64,000 bases of DNA from positions 1 to 64,000 of the forward strand of contig NZ_VVIQ01000015.1 of the NCBI RefSeq assembly GCF_009728485.1, given 5' to 3'. The DNA comes from Prevotella vespertina. GTDB lineage: Bacteria; Bacteroidota; Bacteroidia; Bacteroidales; Bacteroidaceae. The notes below the pieces were generated by a model that did no database searches, was not told the origin of the DNA, and saw only the letters and a list, made by a program, of their open reading frames with translations. Below, in pieces: positions 43,116 to 52,364 of the stretch (the stretch's first letter is position 1; each line of letters begins with the position of its first letter). A program made the position numbers and the translations under genes.

Positions 43116-43988
43116 TTACTTCTTCATCTGTTGCTTTAGTAGTGTTGGAATCTCACTTGTCTCACGTGCAACAGGAACTCCAACAGCCTCAAACGCAGCT
43201 ATCTTTTCGCTTGCAGAGCCAGAGCCACTTGAAATTATAGCACCAGCATGCCCCATTTGTTTGCCCGGAGGAGCTTGTTGTCCAGAGATGAAGACAGCTA
43301 CGGGTTTAGTTACATGCTCCTTTATAAACTTTGCGGCGCGTTCTTCAGCGTCACCACCAATCTCACCAATGAGAGCAATGCTATCCGTCTCTGGGTCATC
43401 TTGGAACATCTGTAATAGTTCTTCAAAGTAAAGACCTACAACAGGGTCACCACCAACGCCAACGGCTGTTGATTGTCCGAGACCTGCTTGGGTGAGGTTA
43501 TGCACCACCTCATAAGTTAAAGTACCGCTACGACTGATGACGCCAGTGTGTCCTTTCTTAAAGATGTTCGTTGGCATAATACCAGCCATGCTCTCTTCTG
43601 GAGATATCAAGCCAGGGCAGTTAGGTCCGATAACCTTTACACCATGAACTTTAGCATAATGCTGTGCAGCTACAGCGTCGAGCGTTGGTACACCTTCTGT
43701 AATACAGATGACAAGTTGAATGCCGCCATCAATAGCTTCCAGCATAGCATCCTTTGCGAAAGGTGCAGGAACAAAGATAATAGAAGTGTTTGCTTGTGTT
43801 GCAGCCACCGCATCTTTCACCGTGTTGAAAACAGGGATACCACAGACTTCTTGTCCTGCCTTACCAGGAGAGGTACCACCCACAACATTGGTTCCATACT
43901 CTTTCATCTTTGATGCGTGAAAACTACCATCACGACCAGTTATACCTTGTACAATTAGTCTTGTATTTTTGTTGATCAGAATACTCAT
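43116..43988 (-). CDS. sucD: succinate-CoA ligase (ADP-forming) subunit alpha
   Basis: A 290-residue CoA-binding subunit. RLIVQGITGRDGSFHASKMKEYG is the N-terminal Rossmann start, GPNCPGLISPEESMAGIMP lies at about 123-141, RSGTLTYEV at about 154-162, and the phosphohistidine motif QMGHAGAIIS is at about 247-256. With the beta subunit it interconverts succinyl-CoA and succinate with nucleotide triphosphate synthesis. It is 10 nt after sucC. In succinate-producing Prevotella it probably runs in the CoA-forming or propionate-related direction; that is inference. Confidence 0.94.
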   Translation of the reverse strand: MSILINKNTRLIVQGITGRDGSFHASKMKEYGTNVVGGTSPGKAGQEVCGIPVFNTVKDAVAATQANTSIIFVPAPFAKDAMLEAIDGGIQLVICITEGVPTLDAVAAQHYAKVHGVKVIGPNCPGLISPEESMAGIMPTNIFKKGHTGVISRSGTLTYEVVHNLTQAGLGQSTAVGVGGDPVVGLYFEELLQMFQDDPETDSIALIGEIGGDAEERAAKFIKEHVTKPVAVFISGQQAPPGKQMGHAGAIISSGSGSASEKIAAFEAVGVPVARETSEIPTLLKQQMKK

Positions 43989-43998
43989 AATATCTTAT

Positions 43999-45138
43999 TT
44001 AAAGTTGTTTACTTAGTTCAACTGCCTTATGTCCAGCATCTGCCATAGAGGTGGCAACATTGAAGTGGGTTCCTTCTAATATTGCCCTTCCTTCTGCCTC
44101 GTTGGTACCAGTGAGACGGATGACAATAGGTATGTCGGTTTGAATCACCTTGAATGCTTCAAGCAAGCCCTTAGCAACGTCATCGCAACGGGTAATTCCA
44201 CCAAAGATGTTAATGAGAACAACCTTTACATGCTTGTCGGCTAATAAGAGCTTCATGGCTTCAACAATCTTCTCGGGGTTAGAGCTACCACCAATGTCAA
44301 GGAAGTTAGCTGGTTCGCCACCATAGAGTTTAATCATATCCATCGTAGCCATTGCAAGACCAGCACCATTCACCATACAACCGATAGAGCCTCCAAGGTT
44401 AACGTAACTGAAGCCCTTATCCTTAGCCTCACGCTCTTTCTTCTCCTCGGCAGTAGGCTCGAAGAGTTCAGCTATATCGGGATGGCGGAAGAGGGCATTA
44501 TCATCAAAGGTCATCTTAGCGTCGATGGCTTTTAGTGTACCTTCCTGTGTCATCACGAGAGGATTTATCTCTGCAAGTGAGGCATCCTTTTCGACGAAGA
44601 GTTTATAAAGGTTCTTGAAGATAGGCACTGCTTGCTTCACTTGTGCCATATCATCGAATAACTTGAATGCTGCTTCACGTGCGAGGAAGTCGGACATACC
44701 AATAGTTGGATCAATGACAATCTTCTCAATCTTCTCTGGAGTCTCTTTTGCCACTTGCTCAATATCCATACCACCGGCACGACTCAACATCAACATAGGG
44801 CACTTCGACTTGCGATCAACAAGAATACTCATGTAGTACTCAGATGCAATGTTAACAGCTTCGCTAACTAGGACGCGATCAACAGTGAACCCTTTGATGT
44901 CCATGCCTAAGATTGCTTCTGCATGTTGGCGAATCTCTTCTTCACTACTTCCAAGTTTAACACCACCAGCCTTACCACGACCGCCCGTGTGTACTTGTGC
45001 TTTTACTACCGCTTTTGCTAAACCTAATTGTTTATACGCAGCAACAGCCTCATCCGGTGTTCGACAAACGATGTTGCGATCTACCGGTAGTCCATAAGAT
45101 GCAAAGATACTCTTTGCTTGGTATTCATGTACCTTCAT
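43999..45138 (-). CDS. sucC: succinate-CoA ligase subunit beta
   Basis: A 379-residue ATP-grasp subunit. MKVHEYQAKSIFASYGLPVDR at the start, KAQVHTGGRGKAGGVKL at about 43-59, EINPLVMTQEG at about 195-205 (Mg-nucleotide Glu-Asn), and the C-terminal DIGGSSNPEKIVEA and FGGITRCDDVAKGL at about 314-327. It is paired with sucD (10-nt gap) and follows buk by 60 nt on the same strand. The gap holds a 14-bp palindrome TAAACTATAGTTTA. Confidence 0.94.
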   Translation of the reverse strand: MKVHEYQAKSIFASYGLPVDRNIVCRTPDEAVAAYKQLGLAKAVVKAQVHTGGRGKAGGVKLGSSEEEIRQHAEAILGMDIKGFTVDRVLVSEAVNIASEYYMSILVDRKSKCPMLMLSRAGGMDIEQVAKETPEKIEKIVIDPTIGMSDFLAREAAFKLFDDMAQVKQAVPIFKNLYKLFVEKDASLAEINPLVMTQEGTLKAIDAKMTFDDNALFRHPDIAELFEPTAEEKKEREAKDKGFSYVNLGGSIGCMVNGAGLAMATMDMIKLYGGEPANFLDIGGSSNPEKIVEAMKLLLADKHVKVVLINIFGGITRCDDVAKGLLEAFKVIQTDIPIVIRLTGTNEAEGRAILEGTHFNVATSMADAGHKAVELSKQL

Positions 45139-45156
45139 AAGATTTGTTTTTAATTA

Positions 45157-45170
45157 TAAACTATAGTTTA
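45157..45170. promoter_or_regulatory. 14-bp perfect palindrome between buk and sucC
   Basis: TAAACTATAGTTTA, 18 nt before the sucC start codon. It could be an operator. It is too AT-rich for a terminator stem. Confidence 0.35.
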
Positions 45171-45198
45171 GGTGTTCTGTAAATCGATTGAATGTGAA

Positions 45199-46263
45199 TC
45201 AATAGTCTTTAGCTACTCTTTCTCCACGTAAGACAGCCAAGGCATTCTCTGTTAATGCGAGCATCTCATCTTGACCAGGATAAACATGCACTGGAGCAAG
45301 ATATTCTATTCGACGTTTAAGGCGGTCGATGATGTAATCGCTTTTTGCCATTCCACCCGTGAGAAGGATGGCGTCAACTTTACCATATAGAACAGCCCCT
45401 TCTGCGACTATGTTCTTCGCAACATGCCATATCATAGCTGACACGATTAACTCTGCATGTTTATCGCCAGCCTTTATCCAGTTCATTACCTCTCTTAGGT
45501 CATTTGTACCAAGATGTGCAATTAAACCAGCCTGCCCACTGACTCTGCCTAGTAATTGGCTTTCAGTGTATTTACCACTAAAACAAAGGCGTATTAAGTC
45601 GGCTGCTGGGAGGCTACCCGCACGTTCGGGTGAGAAAGGACCTTCACCATCAAGGGCATTATTAGCATCGATGGCTCGACCATGATTGTGGGCGGCAATT
45701 GATATTCCACCACCAAGATGACAGATGATAAGGTTGAGTTTCTCGTATTTAGTACCTATATCTTTGGCGTATCGTCTACCAATGGCTTTCTGATTCAAAG
45801 CGTGCCAGATACATGCACGAGGCATTAGAGGAGAACCAGAGATACGGGCTTCGGGCTCTAGTTCGTCAACTACACCAGGATCGGCAACAAAACTTTTGCA
45901 ACCAGGGATGTCACGTGCAATCTCGTCTGCAATCATACAACCTAAGTCACAGGCATGCTGATGAATAGCTTGCTGCTGGTCAAGTATCATTTCTTCCGTA
46001 ATGGTGAATACACCGCTTGACACGGGTTTAGCTAATCCGCCTCGTCCGATAACTGCATCAAAGTCAAGAGGGATATTGCGTTTCTTTAATTCTTCAATAA
46101 CAACTTGCTTTCGGAAATGAAATTGATCTGTAATCTTCTTGAAAGTACTTAGTTCTTCTCTTGAATGGGGTATGTCTGCAACAAAGACAGGTTCATCGTC
46201 ATTCGCTAAGGAGATTTTTGTTGAGGTTGAGCCTGGGTTAATAGCTAGGATCTTGTATGCCAT
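45199..46263 (-). CDS. buk: butyrate kinase
   Basis: A 354-residue acetokinase-family kinase that makes ATP from butyryl- or isobutyryl-phosphate. ILAINPGSTSTKISLANDD at the start (phosphate-binding N-PGSTSTK), DAVIGRGGLAKPVSSGVF at about 70-87, HLGGGISIAAHNHGRAIDANNALDGEGPFSPERAGSLP at about 182-219, and LTGGMAKSDYI at about 299-309. Features match Buk rather than AckA (shorter, RGG loop). It sits between ptb (37 nt) and sucC, indicating the acyl-CoA to acyl-phosphate to acid route. Confidence 0.92.
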   Translation of the reverse strand: MAYKILAINPGSTSTKISLANDDEPVFVADIPHSREELSTFKKITDQFHFRKQVVIEELKKRNIPLDFDAVIGRGGLAKPVSSGVFTITEEMILDQQQAIHQHACDLGCMIADEIARDIPGCKSFVADPGVVDELEPEARISGSPLMPRACIWHALNQKAIGRRYAKDIGTKYEKLNLIICHLGGGISIAAHNHGRAIDANNALDGEGPFSPERAGSLPAADLIRLCFSGKYTESQLLGRVSGQAGLIAHLGTNDLREVMNWIKAGDKHAELIVSAMIWHVAKNIVAEGAVLYGKVDAILLTGGMAKSDYIIDRLKRRIEYLAPVHVYPGQDEMLALTENALAVLRGERVAKDY

Positions 46264-46300
46264 AATGTTTTATTGGGTTATATTGGGAAGGGTAATAACC

Positions 46301-47212
46301 TTATTTTACTATGAGACTTGCAAGTGCAAGACTATATAACTTGGAGGTAATAGTATCGCCTCTGCTAGGGAGAACTACAGGTGCCATTGTTCCTTGAAGT
46401 ACACCTGCGACCTCAGCATGACAGAAGAGCGTGATAGTTTTATAGAATAGATTGCCCGACTCTATATTGGGGAAGATAAGTGCGTCAGCCTCTCCGTTGA
46501 TAGGTGAGTTGATTTGTTTAATCTCCATTGCTTCCTTAGAGCATGAAGTCTTTAAATCTAAGGGTCCATCTATCTCACACTTACCGAAAACTCCTGCTTT
46601 AGCATCTTCTTTTAATGTTAGATAATTTGCCGTATGAGGGAAGTGTTTGGTATCGACCTTCTCGGAGCAATGTATTAGAGAAATCTTAGGACAAGTGATG
46701 TTGAAAGCATGGCAAAAGTCAACAAGATATTGTACTTGAGCTTTACGCTGTTCATCCGTAGGATAAGGAATCACAGCAGCATCAGTAAAGAATATTAGTT
46801 TGTTATACTCTGCTAATTTAGCAACAGCAATATGGGTTAAGACAGCCCCTTTAGGTAATATACCTAGTTCCTTATCTAATATAGCGCGTAGCAGGACATC
46901 CGTATTGACAAAACCTTTCATTATTATATCGGCTTGCTTCTCTCGGATAAGTGCCACAGCCTTACGTGAAGCCTCTTCTGGAGAGTCTACAATAATAGTT
47001 TCAAAGCCTTCCTTTTGTGCAAAAGTATTCCGTGTAATTTCAGAGCATATCAATATGGGCTTTATAAAACCTTCGTGGGCTGCTAATAAGACAGCTTCTT
47101 GTGTGTGGCTCTCTTCTGGCCATACAACAACTACACGTTTACAAATATGTTTCTCTTTGAGCAGACTTATTAGTTGTTTAAAGTCTTTGATACTTCTTTC
47201 TTTTTCTGGCAT
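46301..47212 (-). CDS. ptb: phosphate butyryltransferase
   Basis: A 303-residue phosphate acyltransferase. KRVVVVWPEESHTQEAVLLAAHEGFIKPILI at about 21-51 and ADIIMKGFVNTDVLLRAILDKE at about 94-115 followed by LTHIAVAKLAEYNKLIFFTDAAV, plus the C-terminal FPNIESGNLFYKTITLFCHAEVAGVLQGTMAPVVLPSRGD, all of the Ptb/Pta PF01515 family in its short form. It exchanges CoA for phosphate on butyryl- or branched acyl-CoA. It is the first gene of ptb-buk-sucC-sucD. Confidence 0.9.
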   Translation of the reverse strand: MPEKERSIKDFKQLISLLKEKHICKRVVVVWPEESHTQEAVLLAAHEGFIKPILICSEITRNTFAQKEGFETIIVDSPEEASRKAVALIREKQADIIMKGFVNTDVLLRAILDKELGILPKGAVLTHIAVAKLAEYNKLIFFTDAAVIPYPTDEQRKAQVQYLVDFCHAFNITCPKISLIHCSEKVDTKHFPHTANYLTLKEDAKAGVFGKCEIDGPLDLKTSCSKEAMEIKQINSPINGEADALIFPNIESGNLFYKTITLFCHAEVAGVLQGTMAPVVLPSRGDTITSKLYSLALASLIVK

Positions 47213-47249
47213 GTTCTGTTGATTTTTAAGTAGTAGTATGATAACGCAA

Positions 47250-47257
47250 CAAAGATA
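47250..47257 (-). promoter_or_regulatory. -7 box of the ptb-buk-sucCD operon
   Basis: The complement reads TATCTTTG, 37 nt before the ptb ATG. No -33 TTTG is obvious. Confidence 0.5.
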
Positions 47258-47331
47258 CTATTTTGTTTTGATATATAGATTCATTTTAAGGAAAAAACTG
47301 ATTAAAATTCTTTTATTCCCATTAGTTGCAG

Positions 47332-47339
47332 TATATTTG
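47332..47339 (+). promoter_or_regulatory. -7 box of the YwqK/MORN-type gene
   Basis: TATATTTG followed by CAG, 19 nt before ATG 47359. Confidence 0.5.
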
Positions 47340-47358
47340 CAGCCAAATTAGAGTCTAT

Positions 47359-48726
47359 ATGAAACGTCTACTTTTCTTTTTCTTAACGTGTATGGTTGTT
47401 GTTATTGGTTTCGCACAGACAACTAATCATTCGCCTATACCAAAAGATGCTATTTTCTATAATGCACGTTGGCAAGGAGTTGCCACGGCAAATAAGGCGG
47501 CGTATTATCGTGTTCTTACTATAGATAATAGAGGGGCTAAGATGTTCTATGACTATTACATTACGGGGCAGTTGCGTGCAGAGAAGCATTACATAAGCAT
47601 CAATCGTCAAGATGATAAACTAACGAAGTTAGAGGGAGTGTGCCGTACATTTTATAAGTCAGGTAAGGTAGAGTCTGTAATGCAATATAAGAATGGTGTA
47701 GCTAATGGGCGTGCCCTTTCTTTCTTTCCTAGTGGGAAAGTCGGTATGAAACTGAATTATCGTAATGGTGTTTTAGATGGACCTTGTTATGCTTATAATG
47801 AACAAGGTAGGGTAGAGTACACGACTATCTGGCGTGACGGCTCTCGTATATCAGACTCAAAGGGAGGCAAAGATTACTATATAAATAAGGTGACGAATGA
47901 AGATGAGTTTTGTGAGCGGTATCGTGTAAGGGAGCGTGTAACCATGGCGCAATCTAGACAGGTAAACACATCAACTATTGATGACAAGAAGATTGAAAAG
48001 CGTGAAGCCCCTGCAAGTAAAGTTACATCTTCTACAATAAAGAAGGATGAGAGCCAGCAAGCGAATAAAGCATCAGTTCCTCAACAGAAAGTCTCCAAAG
48101 AAATGACAGAAGAAGAGCGATTGATAGCAGAGGTGAAATATCCTGATGCACCAGTGGATGTTACGGAATCATCGAAAGGTAATTCTTCGAAGAAAGAGAA
48201 GGTAAAAGCACCAACTATTGCAGATGAATGTTTGTTCCCATTCCCTTACTTATGTCACATCTTACTAGATGATACTGAACGTTTGAAGGATATACCCTCT
48301 TTGGTTGCATTGAGTAAAGTGTTTGCGTTGAAAGATTCACAAACCATCAATGGGTATAGTACTCAGAAAGAGATTATCTTCCATCACAATATGTATTATG
48401 ATGAACAGAGTGGTCAAGATAAGGTTGTCGGTAAACAACCAAGACAAATAGGCTATTTAGGAACCTTTGTTGATCATCAATTAATGTTAGAACGCATCAA
48501 CCTATTTACTTGGTCTTCAGATGAAATGTTATCATTTGCTCGACAAGCTATTGAGGCAGGTTATCATGTTTTGGGTGGAGGAGATTATCAGTCCTTAGAT
48601 GGTAACTTTATCTTAGAGCCTAAGAGTTCGAAGGTCAGTGACGGTTCTCGATCAGTTCTTATTACCTTTACGCATCAGCCCAATCTTTATGGAGGTCTTT
48701 ACCATATTCAAATGGATGTAAGATGA
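47359..48726 (+). CDS. exported YwqK/MORN-repeat protein with C-terminal energy-transducer-like or DUF domain
   Basis: A protein of about 455 residues. The signal peptide KRLLFFFLTCMVVVIGFA is followed by MORN/YwqK-type repeats at about 50-170 (ITGQLRAEKHY, TFYKSGKVESVMQYKNGVANG, FPSGKVGMKLNYRNGVLDG, YNEQGRVEYTTIWRDG). Residues about 195-285 are charged linker (EKREAPASK, KKDESQQ). The last 170 residues form a domain I do not recognise, with FPFPYLCHILLDD and YLGTFVDHQLMLERINLFTW. ATG 47359 is used because it starts the signal peptide. Repeats of this type occur in toxin-antitoxin annotations but do not themselves indicate a toxin. Confidence 0.65.
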   Translation: MKRLLFFFLTCMVVVIGFAQTTNHSPIPKDAIFYNARWQGVATANKAAYYRVLTIDNRGAKMFYDYYITGQLRAEKHYISINRQDDKLTKLEGVCRTFYKSGKVESVMQYKNGVANGRALSFFPSGKVGMKLNYRNGVLDGPCYAYNEQGRVEYTTIWRDGSRISDSKGGKDYYINKVTNEDEFCERYRVRERVTMAQSRQVNTSTIDDKKIEKREAPASKVTSSTIKKDESQQANKASVPQQKVSKEMTEEERLIAEVKYPDAPVDVTESSKGNSSKKEKVKAPTIADECLFPFPYLCHILLDDTERLKDIPSLVALSKVFALKDSQTINGYSTQKEIIFHHNMYYDEQSGQDKVVGKQPRQIGYLGTFVDHQLMLERINLFTWSSDEMLSFARQAIEAGYHVLGGGDYQSLDGNFILEPKSSKVSDGSRSVLITFTHQPNLYGGLYHIQMDVR

Positions 48727-48797
48727 TAAAATGAGGTGATTTTATAAAGTTGAGATAAATAAGTTGTGAGATATGTGGTGAATTGCAAATTTTTGTC

Positions 48798-48805
48798 TAT
48801 ATTTG
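48798..48805 (+). promoter_or_regulatory. -7 box of the PglF-like gene
   Basis: TATATTTG followed by CAG. It implies a leader of about 85 nt before ATG 48898. Confidence 0.5.
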
Positions 48806-48897
48806 CAGAATCAACGTAATTGTGAATTAAAGAAACTTCGGTGTGTCTCTTAGTCCTTTCTTTCTGATACACTAAATGTAACGACAACATATCGAAT

Positions 48898-50817
48898 ATG
48901 AAAGTAATTGAGAAACTTTGGAATTGGTATTTATCTGCCAATGCTTTGCCTTATTGGGTTATTTTAGCCATTGATATCTTTATCTGTTATTTCTCAGGTT
49001 TATTCGTCTTTTGGTTGTATTCTCATGGTGCTTTGGCTTGGAGTTATATTGCATTGTTCTCTAAGACAATCCTTATTTACATGATCTTCAACCTGATAGG
49101 TTTTAGAATCTTCCATACCTATTCAGGAATCATTCGATACTCCTCTTTTGTTGATTTACAACGTGTAGGTTTAGCAATGTTATCTTCTTTAATTGTTGCT
49201 GAAGCCATGCATTATGTTATTTATTATTGGGATCTTGATTTCATTCGACTTCAAGGACGACAGATTGCGGCAATGTATCTAGTTGCTACAATTGGAATGA
49301 TGTTGTTTAGAATTGTTGTTAAGTCTCTATATGATGTTCTCTTCAATACGGGCGGTGGTATGCGTACGCTCATCTATGGTGTGAAAGATGGTGGTATCGG
49401 TTTAGCCAAGAGCATTCGAAGTAGTAAACCTAATAAGTTTACTTTGAAGGGCTTTATTGCTCATGATTCAACTTTCAAAGGACGTATCTTGATGGGAGAA
49501 AAGGTCTATATAGTAGATGATGATTTGGCAGAAATTATTAGGGAGTTGAAGATTAAAGCAGTCTTAGTTTCCCCTTTACAGAATGAGCGTTTCCGTGATG
49601 ACCAAAAGCTACAAGATGTCTTGTTAAGTCAAGGCGTCCAGATCTTTATGAGTGAAGGCGAGAAGGAATGGAGTCAGGATGATGATTATTCAAATGTACA
49701 ACTAAAGGAGATTAGTATTGAGGATCTTCTCCCACGTGATCAGATACGTGTCGATATGGATTCTATCGGTGCTCTCCTGCGTGGGAAGAAGATTATGATT
49801 ACTGGTTCTGCAGGTAGTATTGGTTCTGAAATGGTGCGTCAGATTGCCATTTATAATCCTGCCGAATTGATACTTATTGATCAAGCCGAAACGCCACAAC
49901 ATAATATTCGATTGATGATGCACTTTGAGTGGCCTAACATCAAAGCACATACAATCGTTGCAAGTATTGCTAATGCTGATCGTATGGAAAAGATTTTCCA
50001 AACTTATAAGCCTGATTATGTGTTCCATGCCGCCGCTTATAAGCATGTGCCAATGATGGAGAATAATCCATCAGAGAGTATTCAAAATAACGTTTGGGGA
50101 ACGAAAATTATTGCGGATTTGAGTGTTAAGTATGGCGTAAAGAAGTTTGTTATGATATCTACAGACAAAGCTGTAAATCCAACGAATGTGATGGGTTGCT
50201 CTAAACGAATCTGTGAGATATATTGCCAAAGCTTAAACAAAATAATTAACGAACAAGCTAATGGTAAACCTGTGACGCAGTTTGTAACAACTCGTTTTGG
50301 TAATGTATTAGGCTCTAATGGATCTGTTATTCCTTTGTTTGAAAAGCAGATTAAGTCAGGTGGCCCTGTTACGGTTACTGACCCAAAGATTATTCGTTTC
50401 TTTATGCTTATTCCAGAGGCTTGTAAACTCGTGTTGGAAGCTGGTACACATGGTAGTGGAGGAGAGATATTTGTCTTTGATATGGGTAAACCCGTAAAGA
50501 TAGCAGATCTAGCGAAACGAATGATAAAACTCTCTGGAGCAAAGAATGTTGAGATTAAGTATACTGGTTTACGTGCAGGTGAGAAGCTTTATGAAGAAGT
50601 TTTGAGCACAACAGAGAATACTCTTCCTAGTTTCCATGAGAAGATTCGTATAGCAAAAGTACGTGAGTATGACTTCAAAGAAGTTGAGGCTCAGATTAAT
50701 TCCCTGATCTCTTTGAGTCACACCTACGATGATATGGCTATCGTTGAAAAGATGAAAGAGATAGTACCAGAGTATGTAAGTAATAACAGCAAGTATTCTG
50801 TTCTCGATAAACACTAA
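48898..50817 (+). CDS. CapD/PglF-like membrane UDP-GlcNAc 4,6-dehydratase
   Basis: A 639-residue protein with four N-terminal membrane helices, about 15-135, then a CoA-binding-like domain, about 140-285, and a short-chain dehydrogenase-type domain from about 295. Key parts: KIMITGSAGSIGSEMVRQIA at about 298-317 (GxxGxxG NAD site), AAAYKHVPMMENNPSE at about 377-392, and STDKAVNPTNVMGCSKRICE at about 418-437, where the Lys of S-T-DKA is the altered catalytic site of PglF-type dehydratases. It converts UDP-GlcNAc to the 4-keto-6-deoxy sugar. The matching aminotransferase gene is 35 kb away at 12529-13890. It is followed after 42 nt by a nucleotidyltransferase gene. Confidence 0.9.
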   Translation: MKVIEKLWNWYLSANALPYWVILAIDIFICYFSGLFVFWLYSHGALAWSYIALFSKTILIYMIFNLIGFRIFHTYSGIIRYSSFVDLQRVGLAMLSSLIVAEAMHYVIYYWDLDFIRLQGRQIAAMYLVATIGMMLFRIVVKSLYDVLFNTGGGMRTLIYGVKDGGIGLAKSIRSSKPNKFTLKGFIAHDSTFKGRILMGEKVYIVDDDLAEIIRELKIKAVLVSPLQNERFRDDQKLQDVLLSQGVQIFMSEGEKEWSQDDDYSNVQLKEISIEDLLPRDQIRVDMDSIGALLRGKKIMITGSAGSIGSEMVRQIAIYNPAELILIDQAETPQHNIRLMMHFEWPNIKAHTIVASIANADRMEKIFQTYKPDYVFHAAAYKHVPMMENNPSESIQNNVWGTKIIADLSVKYGVKKFVMISTDKAVNPTNVMGCSKRICEIYCQSLNKIINEQANGKPVTQFVTTRFGNVLGSNGSVIPLFEKQIKSGGPVTVTDPKIIRFFMLIPEACKLVLEAGTHGSGGEIFVFDMGKPVKIADLAKRMIKLSGAKNVEIKYTGLRAGEKLYEEVLSTTENTLPSFHEKIRIAKVREYDFKEVEAQINSLISLSHTYDDMAIVEKMKEIVPEYVSNNSKYSVLDKH

Positions 50818-50859
50818 ACTTTCTTAGGAAAGAAGTATGAGAATGAAATCATTACTGCG

Positions 50860-51987
50860 ATGAACAATAATAGAAAAGATTCTACTATTATATTTTTTGA
50901 GTTCCTTAGGTTTTGTCTAAAAGAAGATAGTACTGAACCGCAAAGCCTAAAGGATATGGATTGGGATGCCTTGTATGATTTTGGCAGGAAACAGGCTATC
51001 TTAGGTGTTTTATTTCATGGTATTAAGCGATTGTCTTCTTCTGAATTTCGACCAGATAGAAAACAAATACTAAAGTGGTATGCGGCTTGTTCTTTTATTG
51101 AACAGGCGAATAGGCAAGCTTATAAAGATGCATCTGATCTTACAAAGTTAATGCGGGATAAGTTTGGTGTTCGGAGTTGTGTCTTAAAGGGACAAACTAA
51201 TGCTTTGATGTATCCTGATCCTTACATGCGTACTTCCGGAGATATTGACCTTTGGACAGATGCGAAAACTATTGATATTATTCGTATCTCTCGACAATTA
51301 GATAAAAAGGGAGAGATTGGTTATCATCACATAGAACTTTCTTATTATAAGACTCCCGTTGAAGTTCATTTCTTTCCATCCTTTATGGGGAATATATGGC
51401 ACGAATATAAGCTGCGACGTTTTTTCAATCAATGTAAACAAGCACAATTTGAGAAGTTATCTGAACTCCCTAATGGGTTAGGAAAGATATATACACTAAC
51501 AGATGAATTTAATCGTGTTTTTCAGATGTCTCATCTTATGCACCATTTCTTCTTTGAAGGTATTGGATTACGGCAAATGATAGATTACTACTATCTATTA
51601 TTACGTGGATTTTCAGAAGAGGAACGTCTACAAACAATAAAAGTCTTTAAGCAAGTAGGCATGTATAAGTTTGCTGCTGCCGTGATGTATATAATGAAAA
51701 ATATGTTCAACTTACCAGAACCATATTTATTAATGAAACCTAATGAAAGAGTTGGTAAGGTTCTTGTATCAGAGATTCTTCAAAGTGGAAATTTCGGGTT
51801 CCATGATGAGCGGTATTCTTTTTCAGGAAAGTCTGTGTATAGTCAGTATTTCTTAGAAATATATCGTAATTTACATTTTGCTCTTGATTTTCCTTCTGAA
51901 ACTATTTGGGGACGCCCTATCTCTCGTTGGTGGCACATGCTATATAAAGCACTTTTACGTCGTCAACTGCGTAAGAGTCTACAATAA
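50860..51987 (+). CDS. nucleotidyltransferase-fold protein (PF14907-like)
   Basis: A 375-residue protein of the NTP_transf_5 family. The diagnostic core is SCVLKGQTNALMYPDPYMRTSGDIDLWTD at about 107-135, with the DxD of the nucleotidyltransferase fold, then HHIELSYYKTPVEVHFFPSF at about 153-172, a helical second half with MSHLMHHFFFEGIGLRQMIDYYYLL, and a basic C-terminus. Bacterial members lie in capsule and lipopeptide clusters; the substrate is unknown. Here it shares an operon with the PglF-like gene, so a sugar-activation or glycan-modification role is a reasonable guess. Confidence 0.78.
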   Translation: MNNNRKDSTIIFFEFLRFCLKEDSTEPQSLKDMDWDALYDFGRKQAILGVLFHGIKRLSSSEFRPDRKQILKWYAACSFIEQANRQAYKDASDLTKLMRDKFGVRSCVLKGQTNALMYPDPYMRTSGDIDLWTDAKTIDIIRISRQLDKKGEIGYHHIELSYYKTPVEVHFFPSFMGNIWHEYKLRRFFNQCKQAQFEKLSELPNGLGKIYTLTDEFNRVFQMSHLMHHFFFEGIGLRQMIDYYYLLLRGFSEEERLQTIKVFKQVGMYKFAAAVMYIMKNMFNLPEPYLLMKPNERVGKVLVSEILQSGNFGFHDERYSFSGKSVYSQYFLEIYRNLHFALDFPSETIWGRPISRWWHMLYKALLRRQLRKSLQ

Positions 51988-52126
51988 TTCTTTTTATTAA
52001 GATGATAAATCCAAGCGTAATAGGCAGTATAAACTTACCAGTCTATTCTTTGTCTGTTATGTTGTTTCTTATAAGTGTTTGCCAAAAGATATCCTGGGAA
52101 TAATTTATTCTGTTTCTCCAAAGTAC

Positions 52127-52192
52127 TTGTAATATTTATTCAATGCTTTTGTAATGTTTCTCTAGGATATTTGTAATATTTCATTAAGAGAT
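52127..52192. repeat. tandem array, 22-bp period, three units
   Basis: Units start at 52127, 52149 and 52171 and begin TTGTAATATTTATTC, TTGTAATGTTTCTCT and TTGTAATATTTCATT. No spacers; possibly further diverged copies on either side. Confidence 0.75.
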
Positions 52193-52299
52193 TATTTTCT
52201 GTAATCTAAGGAAACATTGTAGGTATAATTAGTATAGTTAGAATAAGATAGTAGACGATGGAATTTCTCTATGACTAAGATGTTAGAAAGGGTAGAATG

Positions 52300-52336
52300 A
52301 AGAAATGCACCCCATGAACTGAAGTGCATTTCTTTA
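52300..52336. terminator. bidirectional terminator between the nucleotidyltransferase-fold gene and rny
   Basis: An 11-bp stem AAGAAATGCAC (52300-52310) / GTGCATTTCTT (52324-52334), with U-rich sides on both strands. Confidence 0.8.
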
Positions 52337-52364
52337 TTATCGAAATAGATAAAACTATTTATCG

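Larger units (their letters stand above)
51988..52364. other. 377-nt convergent intergenic region with 22-bp periodic array
   Basis: No gene is seen. It holds a 22-bp array (52127-52192) and the shared terminator (52300-52336). Confidence 0.7.

Noticed and set aside
47359..48726. toxin-antitoxin system from YwqK/MORN repeats
   Set aside because: The repeats are structural, the protein has a signal peptide and there is no toxin partner gene next to it.
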